A stretch of 64,000 nt of DNA from Atrichornis clamosus (lineage: Eukaryota; Chordata; Aves; Passeriformes; Menuridae), in contig WBMZ01004774.1 in NCBI GenBank assembly GCA_013400975.1, positions 502,861 to 566,860 on the forward strand, given 5' to 3'. This document shows positions 26,101 through 38,800 of the stretch, in pieces. Positions within the stretch are counted from its first letter, which is position 1. Every line of letters begins with the position of its first letter. The position numbers were made by a program, and so were the translations under genes. A model generated the notes under the pieces. It saw only the letters and a program-made list of their open reading frames with translations, had not been told where the DNA came from and did no database searches.

Positions 26101-29100
26101 GGAATTACCAAATTTGGGCTTTTTTTTTTTATATGCACAGTAAAAAGGAAAATACCAGAGACCTTGTTGTTTTGATTCTAGACCTTAGTGAAATGCTTGC
26201 AGAAAAAATAAGTTAAGCACGAGCAGAATTTTTTTAGCCTTTTTCTAATGAATAGTATCAATGAATGAAAAAAATCAAGCCTTGCGCAGATGCCTGGAGT
26301 GGAAATTGAACTGAAGACTGAGTTTATCAAACGTATAAATGACTGAAAACAGGCTCTTAAGAATAGAATTTTTAGGCACCTTGTTGTCAGGTTGTAAGTC
26401 CGAAATCAGATCATTTAGAAGTAGCTTCAGAGTTATGCTTTCCCTTTTCCTGGCGTTAGTCTTTCTTATTCTTTCTGATTTCATTGTGTTGTTTTGGCCT
26501 TATAAACATTCCTAATCTATTTGTTTTGCCTTGTCTGTAAGCATTTCTTGAACTTACTTAATCCTTTTTTTTAAAGAATTCTCTGCCTTCCAAGACAACC
26601 AAGACAATAAGCAACTAAATATATGGACCACATTAGTTTAAATCCTGATGCTTAGAGAATTGTCCTGTAAATCTCAGTCGTGGTTGTGGTGTTAGTTAAA
26701 ACTGGTAAAGCTGGATCATTGCCTTATTTAATGGTTTTACTAGTGCATCATTTTCTCCTGCTTTTCGTATATTGTAAGGTCATTAATGAATCATTATCTA
26801 TTGTTAGTAATTACTGATCTCTTGAGAATATTGGTTTAATTATATAGGAATCATAAGTGGAAGACACAGTTACATATTCTACAGTTTAGGTAGTAGTACC
26901 TTGGTGTATTATGGCTTTAAAGAATCTGGGGGTTTTTTTGTAGATTTTAATTGCTAAGTGTGCCTGGTAAAATATGAATTATTGTATTACTACATGTGAT
27001 AAAAGGTATACTATTGTGAGCCTCACAGTCTGCAGGTGTAACAGATGTAAGGCAAGATTAACAGGACAGAACAATAATTAAAACACAGACAGCCATCTCA
27101 ATAAAAAACAAAAAAAGCAGAGGGGGGGAACAAAAAGAAAAGGTTTATCATGTCCAAGGCAGTTATTAAGGGTTCTCAAATTCTCTACAAATATTTTTAA
27201 AGCAATAGAAATGTGTTAGTTTGAAAGACAGCTTTTCAGTGTGGACACTTATTTAAGGAATTAAGATCCGCCTTTTTTATGAATATAAAAGCTGAGTGAA
27301 GTCCTGCCATATGGCAACATGGTTCATAGGCAGTAGGGTCCTCAGTTTATAGATGCTGTGAGCTAAACGTTCCTGAAAAAAAATACGAGAGCAGTTAGTA
27401 TATATGCATTTACGACAGTATGAATTGCTTACTCCCTTTAAGACAGGAAGGTTCAAATAATTAACGGTAATATTATGGTTGCAAAAGGAAGTCCAGTTGT
27501 TCTTCAGCAGTCTACATCTGTGAAACGTGATACCTCTGGGGAATGAGATTTAATTTTCCCAGGAGAAAATATAAAAGCAGGAGGAAAAAAAGGAATGACT
27601 TCTGCTTGAGCAGAATAAACCTGCATCTACAAACGATTAACACTGCATAATGAAGTAGTAAAGAAGCAAAAGAGATTTCTAATAAAAGACTAATAACAAA
27701 TCCCATTACACCGTGGTGTATTTTTTCCCTTGAAGTGTATTAGACTCTTAGCAAGGTGTCTGAATGAGACTAGGGTAGTTGCAAGCAAAGTCAGCTCAAA
27801 TGCTTCAAGCTTAGCTGAGATTTCTTGTCTAACAGTTTGTGTAACTGGAAAGTGGTGGGTTTACAGGTGGGAGGAGTTAATGCAGGTAATAGACTTCACG
27901 CAGAGTTTGGGTAATGTTTGTGTCACCGTAGGATAATAGTCTCCTGTAGGCACTGCACGATTATGTGCCGCTCTGTGGCAAAATCCCTTAGGTAGGAGAG
28001 CTGGGGTGTTAAATGCACTGGCTAAGCCTTGCCTTTGTGTAACAATCTGACTTCTCTTTCTGAGGCCTCACAATTAGTCCTCATGGGAAAGGGGTTTGAT
28101 CAGAGTGGGAAATACAGAGTTTGTGTTTTGTGGTAGCTAATACTGGGTCTTTTGTAATTACTGTGCTAACGTAAAAAGTTACAAGACCTTAGAAGATAAA
28201 TGTTTGATATGAGAATGAGGTTATGCTGTCTTTTGAAATCACATATTTTTACTTTTAAAAGGGAACATGTCTTGCAAGGAAAAGATTCTATGTAGTGATC
28301 TCTAAATCTGTACATGGATATTTTAGTGGATCATACATAAGGTTCCAGTGGCAAGGGGAATAAAAGTTTAAACAAAACCTTGACTCACAAAACAATCCCT
28401 TTGAATTTCTTTTATAAGAGACTGTCTTTTTGTATATATTGTTACTACCTTCAAAGCTTGTGCTCAACTGGCATGCTGGAATTCATTTGTCCAGTATTTT
28501 CTTTATTACTGGAATCAGGAAAGAAACAAAAAAACCCAAAAAAATCTGTATACCTTAAACCAACAATGAGTTCTGGAACAAAAGTGGTTAAACATGAATT
28601 CTTATGAGTGAAACTAATCTTGAACAAGAAATTTCTTGTTGCCTTTTTAGAAATTTTTGTGAGTTTTAAAGAATGCCTTAATTTGCTTAGCAGAAATTCG
28701 CAATCAATCTTTTCTTGCCACTGAATAAACAGATTCCACATGCGTAGCTATTTGCATATCCCAGCTAAAAATGTAATTCATTATTTTTAAGTCCATTTCG
28801 TAATAACTATTTCAGGATTAATGTTACTAACTATTCTTTAGCTCGTTCAATGTGACCTTAAATAATCCTACCTAAAAAGGTACAAAACTAGTGGGTCTGT
28901 TCTGAAATACAGAAGTGCCTTTACTGAGGTCAGCAAATAAATCAGTGTAAGAGTCAGAACTAGAAATGAGAAATCTAGAGAAACAATTTTCTTCTACTGC
29001 ATCTCAAGCTTCCAGCCTCAAGCAAATACTGCATTTAATAAGAGAGATTTTCATGTTTTGCTAGGTATGAAAACAGCACATAGATGAACAGGAGTTAACA

Positions 29101-29705
29101 GTATAGTCTACATGCAGATTATCATTAACTCTGGTAAAGATTTAAATTAGATTTAATGCAAATAGCATCCATAGCATATTTTACATGGAGCTGCAAACAC
29201 TGTCATCCATAACAGGGAGGAAGCCCCCTCACAGTAGGTGTGACCTGGTCCATTTTAGCTGCTGTTCGGCATCTGCTTCTGAACTGGCTTTTGCTTGACT
29301 GGGCTTTTCAGGGCTTCTCATAAACCACTGGCTTCACCCTCCTGTTTTTGCTGTTCCAGGCTATTCTTGCGTAACATTTTCTCCCTTTCATCTTAGATCA
29401 CTATCACATTAAATGCTCAAAAATACGGTATATGGGATTGATATATTTTGTCCTTTGAGGGTCACCCACATAATAATATTAGTCAGTGAAGCTTCTACAG
29501 TCTGTATGTATAATTTCTTTGATGTAGATGCAGTAATGTTTCCACAAATACAATTAGTTAAGTGGTTATCACAGACCTTGATGCTTTGCAAAGTTTTCTG
29601 GTAAAATGTTTAGGATTGCAGTTGAGTCTGGGATATGTGTCCTGACTTTACCATACTTTATAAAATGAAGAAATACAAATCATAACTTTTCTCTTTTTTT
29701 TTCAG

Positions 29706-29848
29706 GCGATGGGTAAGGCTGCTGTTTGGACGTGAATTCCCACTTCAGGATCTTCTGGTAGTCTGGGATGCTCTATTTGCTGACAGTATCACCCTGAATT
29801 TAGTTGACTACATTTTTGTAGCCATGTTGTTATATATCAGAGATGCCT
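29706..29848 (+). CDS. TBC1D5: TBC1D5 exon, C-terminal TBC domain part 1
   Basis: TBC1D5 is a TBC-domain GTPase-activating protein for Rab7 that binds retromer (VPS29/VPS35) and LC3-type proteins, acting on late endosomes and autophagosomes. This 143-nt exon follows a long pyrimidine run ending in cag and is followed by gtaagt. The first base completes a codon begun upstream; then 47 codons follow, starting RWVRLLFGREF and containing VVWDALFAD and YIFVAMLLYIRDA. These match the late TBC-domain helices of TBC1D5, including the conserved Trp-Asp of the family. The catalytic Arg and Gln fingers lie in upstream exons outside the window. The last base (T) joins TG of the next exon to make Leu. Confidence 0.97.
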
Positions 29849-32800
29849 GTAAGTATTGGCTATATTAGAATTCTTTTAAAAGAATGCAAACCTATTCTTT
29901 GAATTAGAAAGAGACCTTAAAACATGCTAAATTTCGTTGTGACTTTTTTAACATACTGAAATTCATTCCAAATACTAGGAGAGCAGCTATTTATTATCAG
30001 ACATGGCCTGCTGTATTTATGAAACAAATTGTATCTTGGAGTTAAATGCAGGTTTGTTTTGTGAGTAGTTCTGTGTTTTTATAAGGAGTTGCAGATTTTA
30101 TGTGCTGTAAGTGATACAAGCATGTAGAGAGCTCCACCTTCCGACCAAGCTGATGAATTGAGGAACACCTCCCTGTAACACTCAAAATATTTTTATGCTG
30201 TTCCCCTGTGAGAAAGGAGAAAATGCACAAGACAATGACTCATAATTTTTGAAGAGATATCTTGAAAGAAATGCAAAGATGAGTAACAATTACAGAATAT
30301 GTTTATTCTATGCAAGAGTGACATCTTTAAAAAATTATCATTTGTTTTATTTTGGTTTACTACACCTGAAATTCGTGCACAGGTGAGTTCTTATAGTTTA
30401 GTGATGACCAATAATATTAAGTCAGGACAAACAAGCAATCACAAAAATGTTATTAGCTTATATAATTGTCAATGGGAGGAGAAAGATACATAACGAATAA
30501 TTGAGAAATTTATTTCTGTCCTATCATATTCAGCAAAAAATTCTGCTTGCAACTGGTGCAATAAAGAATGCATTTTGCAGGAAGATGCATGGCTGTCATG
30601 AAGTATATTAATTCTATAACATGCTATTCAGAGTTAAGTATATACCATCTGTAAGCTTTAGGTTATAACAAGGTCACATATTTTGACACAATTTTTTGTT
30701 CTAGGACACAGGAAATTTTCAACATCTGTGGTTCCTATTTTAGGGCCCAATCTTTAAAATATAACGTGGTACTTTACACGTACATGTCATTTCACTGCCT
30801 GCCTTCATGTGGTTTTTAATTACTTTTTAATAAACATGCAGAATATAGAGCTACTTTTCATTCCTCTCAAAGAAGTGGACATTTAATTCTGGTCAGAGGC
30901 TGCAAAATTGATGCTGATGTTTCAGGATGATCTGATTCCAGGTCATTATGTTCTGCAATCTTGCTCATTTGTATGAAGTAAACTGAAGTAACCTTAAAAT
31001 TTTTGGTAGAGATACGTCGTGAAGTGGCATGTAAGAATGTTTCGTACTTCATTTTGTGTCATTGCTTACCTTTAAAAAAAAACAAAGCACGTTAAACTGT
31101 GCTTGCAAGGACCCTCTGTCTTCTTGAGGAGGGAAAGTTGTTCTGGGTTTGTTTTCTTTTGGTCTGTGGTGTTCAGGTAAAAGTATCAGTATGAGTTAAC
31201 TAAAATGTGAGCTAAAAGTCTGTTCCAGGCATTTGTACAAAATCAGTCTCCCTCTTTTCTCTTAACTTCCCAGGCTTATTAAATAGAGTAGTAAGTAGTT
31301 TTACAGTGGAGTACACTTGCCCAAATGAGAGGCAAAGTCATTCCATCGGGACAGCTAATACTTCATACGTTGACTGTTTCTGTAATAAGTAGCTTCTTAT
31401 TCAATAGCTGGATCTAGTTAGAGTTATTCCAAGCATAATAGAATGGTGAAGCAAAATACGCAGTCATAAATATTGTAAAGTTGAATATATTTCCAAAGTC
31501 AAGCTCAAACTATAACAATTTCCACAGTTCTTGATTTGGTAAAAGAAACCTTTTCTTATATATCTGTAATAGAAAGGTTTTCCATTTTTCCTAATTTTTT
31601 TATTGCTGATAATATTTGAGCTTTGAACAGAGTTCAAAGTTGTGTTGTAATAATTTTAAAAACATTTTCAAATAAAATAAGTTCATAAAAGCTTCTCCTT
31701 ATTTGGTGAAAGGAAACATAAACTCAAAACATCCAATGGAGATAATCATCTTTAATTGAAAGAAACCGTCGGGAATTTTTCTGTTTAGAAACTTCAAAAC
31801 AATAGGAACAATAACAGAGCTCCTAAGATACTATGTTATAAAAATGTCAAATATAAGCAATTATAATAATACAGTACTCAAAGTATTTGAAAGTTAGAAA
31901 TTATGCTGATTCTTATATACCAATACATTTGGGGATGGTTGAAAGTTGCTGGTTTGGGAATTGATTAATTTTTTTTCTGTGCTCTATTATGATGTTCTCA
32001 AAGACATGACTTTAAGAAAGTATTATTTCTGGTATGTTTCTCAGCTTTATTTTAGTTTTGAAATCCTCTGTTACTCAAACAATATATTATTCAAGGAGAA
32101 GGAGTATTCAGATTATCAGATTATTGTTTATATATTTTAGAGATTACAGATACATGATCATGTACACAGCCGTTCTGTAAATTGCTATGTTCAGTTTTAC
32201 ATCCGTATCCAACCAGAGCTTTGTCTGTGGAGTGACAATCCTCACAAGCCAAGTGTAGGGTTTTGTATCAGAGTATCTGCAAGTTTTAATAAATTATTTC
32301 CTGTGTCTCTTTGGAAAAATTAATGCAAAACTATTTTTTCTTGTCTGTCAAATCAGAAGCATGAGTATTTACTTGTGTTTCACTAGTGTGGATATACATG
32401 CAGTTGTTGATGCAATCAGAATGGAGGGAATGGTGTGGTGCAAAAATAGATGTATTTTATCTAGATCCTTCCAAGAAGGACAAGAATGAACAAACCTGGA
32501 AGACCTGTCTATATTTTGCAGAGTAAATTAATGTCATTATTGCACCGGGAGCTAATTTTGACTGATCAGTGTTAGGATAAGTGTATTTTTATTATGTTTC
32601 CACTTGAAGACTAGGTATGTCCACTGTTAGAATATAGTTTTTCATATCTAAAAGTGCTGTGAATATTTTAAAGGAAATAAAGGAGCCACAGCCTCTTCTT
32701 AGAGAAAGTGATTAATTATTTTTGTTATCATGCAAGATGTTCATATTGTCTATGTTTAACTCAATTTAGGGGCTACAAAAGAGAACATGGTCATGCATAA

Positions 32801-33487
32801 AGCAGCAGGGGGGTGTAGTCCCACCCTTCCAGGGTTAGGAAGTAATCTTGGTTACAGGATCAGTGACATCAAACTCTTAAGAAATTAAGATCAGAAAATC
32901 AGGACTTTGCTGAGAACAGTAGAGTGAGTTTTCAGGTTTTCCACCACTGTTATTGCTGCTTGTATCCAGGAATGGTTAGTGGACCAACAGAGAAAAGTCA
33001 GTCTCTTCTAAAGCAGAAGGGAGAAGGCAATTTGATGTTCCTCTGGGCACTGATTTACAAATATTAATCAAAGGGACAGTAAGATTGTTTTCTCTATGTA
33101 GAGGAGTTTTTCTACTCCTTTCCCTAGAAATGATTGTTGCATTCTTTGGGGAAGTGAGAACTTGTGGTTTGCAACAGAAGTTGGATCCAGATATGACTCT
33201 TACTCAGCCAGTGAGTGAAGGAAAAGCACAGGTAAAGAGCCACCAAGCTTTTTACAAGGCAGGTGGACACAATGTAAGATGCTTCAGCACCATCCAGCTA
33301 CTGCTGAGACTGGGTAAATTTGTATTTCACAGAATCTCCTTCCAGAAACTTCAACCTACAGATGATTCCTAGAAAATCTTTTAGCTACGATAGGCATAAT
33401 CAGTTTTGTTTTACTGCTATTTTCTCTCTAATTTTTAAGAAAACTCACACTCTGTTGTATAGCATACATTGTCCTGAAGAGACAGGA

Positions 33488-33735
33488 GTCATAGAATGGG
33501 TTTGGTTGAAAGGGACCTGCAAGGGTCATCTAGTCCAATCCCCTGACTTGGGCAGGGATGCCTTTCAGTAGACCAGATTGTTCAAAGCCCCATCCAACCT
33601 GACCTGGAACACTTCCAGGGATGGGGCATCCCGCACAACATCTCTGGGAAACCTATTCCAGTGCCTCACCACCCTCACAGTAAAGAATTTCTTCCTTATG
33701 TCCAATCTAAATCTACCCTCTTTCAGTTTAGATAC
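33488..33735 (-). mobile_element. CR1 LINE 3'-end fragment
   Basis: The plus strand shows the reverse complement of the CR1 3' region in order: 'catagaatgg', 'gggacctgcaagggtcatct', 'agtccaatcccctg', 'ccatccaacctgacctggaa' and 'gaatttcttccttatgtcca'. The 3' end therefore lies at the low coordinate and the copy is 5'-truncated near 33735. It is noncoding. Confidence 0.92.
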
Positions 33736-33756
33736 ATGGGGAAAACCATGAAGATT

Positions 33757-33848
33757 TAAAAAAAAAAAAAATATATATATATATANNNNNNNNNNNNNNN
33801 NNNNNNNNNNNNNNNNNNNNNNNNATATATATATATATATATATATAA
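33757..33848. repeat. Poly-A/(TA)n microsatellite with assembly gap
   Basis: A run of A leads into (TA)n, then 39 N bases at 33786-33824, then (AT)n again. The gap is an assembly artefact of the simple repeat; its true length is unknown. It follows the truncated end of the neighbouring CR1 copy. Confidence 0.97.
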
Positions 33849-35766
33849 AAATATGTAAAACTCAGGAGGTCTTCCCTTTAAAGTGCTAGAGCTTTTTTAA
33901 CTTTCTGGATGATAAGGGGGGTTTTGTCAAGGGTCAGGTCTGCACCATTAAAATAGATTATTTTTTGAATATTTACTTTTCTCTGTATCTGTGTTACAGC
34001 AAAGAACTCTTATAGAAAAGATAAAGGATACTTTTAGCCTATTTTACATTGCAGAATAGAACACATACTGATAGGTTCAAAAGAGAAACACATTGATCTT
34101 ACTGTCTATCATTTATAAAACATTTAGCATTTAATATCAATATTCACTGTTTTTATTTGCTTTGGTAAAAAGCCATCATGATCATAACTGCAGTTCCATA
34201 TCTTAAATTTGATTTACATAAGAGAGTTTGATTGGGTATGTTCTGTGTGGTGCTCGTATTATACTCTGAAAGAACTCCGACAGAGGCCATTGTATTGTGT
34301 TCATTATGCCAGCTTTGTGACTTCAAGAAGAAAAAGCAGGTACCTGAATATGAACAAGAAAAACAAAGGGTAGGAAAAAGAACAGGCAGAACAGATAAAG
34401 AATGAGTAGGATAAGTGAGTGCTTTACAAATGAAAGCAGATGTATGAAATTACAAGCTGTCGGATCAGCAACGGAAATGAAGATGATAAAGTGGTTCCTT
34501 ACACAGATTATAATTATTCATTTTGCCCAGTCCTGCATCTTTTCCCCATAATCCTCTTGTTGAGGGAGGTAAGGTGCAGGAGGATATGAGGCTTGTTCAC
34601 ATGAAAGAAAAAAAGTAAACCATTTAAATTTCTCTGTCCGCACAACTGCCCGTTATTTTGCCTTTTATTGATTCAAAATAATTTTGTATTTGCAATGTCC
34701 CTGATTAATTAAAAATATCTATTACTAAAGTTCTCGGACTAGTAAAGTTTGTTAGAAATTTATTTACAATTACTATTGTTGGAGGCTGTCTTTATTTTGC
34801 AGAGTGGAAGCATCATTAACAGGCATTGCTTTGACAGCTGTGGCAGATGGATTGCCTGGATTTAGATGGTGCAAAAGAAATGAAGTAGTTTACATAGACC
34901 TGCTTGAAAAGATGTCTTTAATAATTGCACTCATAATTAGATTGATTTGGGAAGAAAAAAAAAACCAGAAAATGACAACAACAAGCAAAAAGCCATAGAA
35001 TATACTTTTAGAGATTCAGATAAAATCAAGCAGATTAGAACAAAATTATAAACTTCAGCAAAGCATGCTGAAAAATTTCTGAATAAGTGAAAAAATCTAA
35101 ACAAGTTACGGTGTACTATATTTTTTAGTATTTAAGACATTAAAAACTAGTGTTTTCCCTTTTTCCTGAACATTTTATGAAGTTTCTGATTTATGACAAA
35201 ACAAGGAGTTGCTGAATAATTTTACGTATGTGTATATATATCTGAGAGTGCACGTATATAAGAACAACATAAAATTCAGCAACAAATTGTCAGAGTGGGG
35301 CAACGTTATCATAAAGCCATAGATACAAATTATCATACTTAAATTTAGATGTCTGTGGAGGAGTGTCTGAAAAGCCCATGTTCGTTTTGGAGTATAGGAC
35401 TGGTTCTTCAGTCTCTGCTGATTGTACTGCCCTGACCTCCACTGCCTCAGGCAGGCTTTAGGTGCACTGCTGGAGAGGTCTAAATTGAGGCATCTAAATC
35501 TGGAGCTAACAAAAATGTCTATGACATAAAGTCATAGGTTTAGCACTGCTCTTAATTATATTGGTCCAAGTGTGGTTATGAAGCTTGATTATGTATTATC
35601 TTCTTTTACTCTGAGCACTGCTTGAGTTCTGAGAGACTGTGTGGGAAAAGACCTCTGAATCTGAACTGTAATGACTTTACTGGAAAAAGTATTGTTTGGG
35701 AATATCAAAATAATATTTTCTCTTTTTTTTTTTCTCTTTTATTTTTTTTTTTCATTTTCATTGCAG

Positions 35767-35873
35767 TGATTTCAAGTAATTATCAGACCTGTCTGGGACT
35801 TCTGATGCATTATCCACCTATTGGAGATGTTCACTCCCTTATCCTGAGAGCCCTTTTTCTCCGAGATCCAAAG
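35767..35873 (+). CDS. TBC1D5: TBC1D5 exon, C-terminal TBC domain part 2
   Basis: This 107-nt exon starts after ttgcag and ends before gtgaga. TG completes the Leu codon from the previous exon and 35 codons follow, beginning ISSNYQTCLGLLMHYPPIGD and ending LILRALFLRDPK. It closes the TBC domain with its last helices. It ends in phase 0, and the next exon begins with a full codon. The peptide is nearly the same as I recall for mammalian TBC1D5, showing strong constraint. The very long pyrimidine tract (about 35718-35760) before the acceptor is notable but compatible with normal splicing. Confidence 0.97.
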
Positions 35874-38800
35874 GTGAGATGCTCACTCTGTAAATACAGG
35901 GAATAAATCACTGTAATAAATGTCCCAAATGCTATGAAGCTAACAATAACTTATATTTTGGGATCTAAATGGTAGTTTCAAGTTTCTTCTTACCTGACGA
36001 AAGAGCTGAAGGAAAGTGTTGGAAACAGAGTAGAAACAAGTTCCTTTACTCTTTAAAGGATGCTTTACTAAAGTTATCCAGGAACTCTGGTAACTGCAGA
36101 TGTGTTCTTTAGAATAACTTCGCTTGGAATTCTGCACAGACATCTTTCAGGATAAAGTATACTTTTCAGGGAAATACTAACGTTACTATATAAAACCTAG
36201 TAAGCTGTATAGAAAGCATCATGCCGTTTCATCCAAAAGACCTTTCTCGTGGGATTTCTGAGATTAATCCCTGTTCATCCTTAAAGCACTACCCCTGTCC
36301 AATATATAATGGTTATGTGATGGTTTTCAATTAAAAACGAGTCTAGTGTTATATCCTGTAAAGAGTCACATAAATAAAATACATAAATTCATAAATTTTA
36401 TGTCACATATTACTGGCATAAAGTTTTTTATATACTCATCTATTTTAAAAAAAAGAAAACCTCTTGCTGTTTTAGAATGGCATGTGTGTATGTGTGGGTA
36501 TAATATACAGGAGATACCCACTGTATAGTGGATAAAGTGCTTGAGATGAAACTGTACACAGTAATCTTTGCTTACTCAGATCTTTGGCAGATAGCAGAAT
36601 TCATGCTGCTGGTTTTGAACTGTCTTTGTACATGTCCCATTAGTAGGTTGCCAGAGTAAAGTCTGATTTCCCTCATCTTTTTGATGCAGAACATCTTTGA
36701 AAGCAAAAAATTCATCACTTCTGCACTCTGACTGCCTTCTGCAAATTTTCATTCAGTACCGATGTTTACACTTTTATGGATTAAGAAAAAAATTGTCTCT
36801 TTGTTTTTTCTGTATCAGTTTTTTGCAGAAATCTTCATCCTTACAGCTGCTTTCTTCATTCCTCTCAGGCACAAAGACATCTTTCATGACGAGAAGTAAA
36901 GTGTATCGTCTTTTCAGCGTGTTAGAAAGTTTCTAACGTTAGATCTCAGGAATCTTTCTTAAGATTTTGGCAGCAGTCTGAAATCAAACTGCCCAGCATT
37001 TATTTATGTACTTTCTTAGCAAAACAAGATAGAAATATTTTTTAGAAGAAAGATACAGAGGAAGGAAAATTTTGCCAAGTTATCAAACTGAATTAAATAT
37101 GTAATATGTAATTTATTGAAGAAAATGATAAAATAATTACTAATTATTCATCTGTCATCTGAACATACTAGGTAGTATACAAAATAATCCTATCAGCTGA
37201 AGAGGACAAAAATTAACCATCAACTTCCCACAACAGAGAGGTGATCACTATTTCACTCCTTATGCTCTTGTATCCAACAGAATGAAGTTGTCGGGCTCAT
37301 AAGGCCTTGGTGTCCTATTAATTAACATTCTGAGGTGGGCCTTGAATACCTTTCAGAGAAATACTGGATGTAGTTCCTACCATGTCTTTTACGTAGTTCT
37401 CCTTTGGTTAGGTGAATAAGTACTCAAAACTCTTTGATGCAAAGGGTGGTATTTGCTTTGTCAATTTAAATGTAATAAGTTGCAATTGTTCCTCAGTTCT
37501 GAGGTGTTCTTACCTGCAAAGGCTAAAAAGCTCTGATTTCCAGAGAATGAAGAGCCCTAAGGGACTTCCGGCCACCCGTCCGTGGGTTGAGGCTGTGTAA
37601 ATAGACCAGGACTTCTTACAGTAAGGAAGTAAAACTCTTCTAAAGGATCTTTCTGAAACTAAAAATAGCTCCTGGTCTGAGAAAGAAGTGTATTTCCAAG
37701 GCTATGACTTGAGTACCTGTTTCTTACCTTTTCCTGGGTATGACTTCCTTAAGTTTCACTTACATGTCTGTAAGAATATGTTTGTTCAATCCATTTATTC
37801 CATATATCTGAAATAGAAGTCTTGGCATTCTGTAAGTCCTATGCACAAACATTTCCAAGTCTGTCAAAACTTTTCGTTACACAGAATGAAAGACTCAACG
37901 AGGCATCATGGGTGCTGTAGGAGTCTAAAGTCACAGATTATATACAAATATAAGTGGGAAAATTCTGATACCTTTTTTTTTTCTATCTGCATAGAAATAA
38001 TTACGTTTGCCCTTATTCCCTGTGCAGATAAAAGGAGATTGGAAGAAATGACAAAGAGATTTTGATCTGTAGTGTAACTTGTAAGTGGTGATTAACAAAT
38101 TCAGTGCTTAATTATTTTTCGTCCTTCTTTGGTGTTTTCCTGTGCATTTCTCCATCATAAGCTTCTAGTTTCTAATAGGAAATTACATTGGGTTCACTGC
38201 AATTTTATCTCTCCCTATCCAAGGCTGAGTTGTTCTGTGTGGCATTTCTTCCAAGACTTCGCTTGAGTTTTAATCAGGGAACTGTTCTCTGGGAGACTGT
38301 TGCATGGTCCAGTGGCTTATTTCATTATTCGTTGAACATACCAAGAATGTTTAGTGTTGTTCCAAATATCTGAGAGAAGCTTGCTCTCTGCTCCTTGGAG
38401 CTTTAAATCTCAGCTGGACAAGAAATGCAGTTTAGAAATCATGGCTAGAAATCAGGAATCTACCTCTTACAGGTTTGCTGATATATATTGTCTTTTGTAT
38501 TATTTTTGCAGCTAAGAAAATACCAAGTAATCTTACAGAGGGGAGGTTGTGGGGTATTTGGACTAAGAAAGGTTGGTAGCAGATGTATAAATCTGAAAGG
38601 TTCTTAAGGAACAATCTTATCATAAATGGTGAAGTAGTAAAGATGAATCTGGTAACAGCTTTTCCGTCTGTAACTTCCAATTCTGGACATAGTCTGGATT
38701 TGCACATCTGAAAACATTTGTTATTTTTCCTATTTCTTTGGTCTGACATAACAGGTATTTCCTTCTTACTTTTTGTCTTGTAGTATATCAGGAGAACTAA

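Larger units (their letters stand above)
1..29705 (+). other. TBC1D5: TBC1D5 large intron (3' part, 5' end outside window)
   Basis: This is the intron that ends at the acceptor before the exon at 29706. No upstream TBC1D5 exon was found: I looked for the stretch that should precede the Arg-Trp-Val-Arg start of the next exon and did not see it. The intron therefore starts left of the window. Its recognisable contents are a CR1 fragment near 150-365, an antisense ERVL-like 3' half from 18808, an antisense CR1 RT fragment near 22960, and short low-complexity runs, such as poly-T near 1160 and T/G-rich sequence near 8980-9045. The longer open frames, for example 141 codons antisense at 6239-6664, have no recognisable domain. 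The rest, including about 366-18800 and 23115-29700, shows no gene that I can support. Confidence 0.85.
29849..35766 (+). other. TBC1D5: TBC1D5 intron, 5.9 kb
   Basis: Bounded by a gtaagt donor and a cag acceptor. It holds an antisense CR1 3' fragment (about 33488-33735) and an AT microsatellite with a 39-base run of N (33786-33824). The acceptor is preceded by an unusually long pyrimidine tract at about 35718-35760. Elsewhere (29849-33480 and 33850-35700) I see no gene or recognised repeat. Confidence 0.9.
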
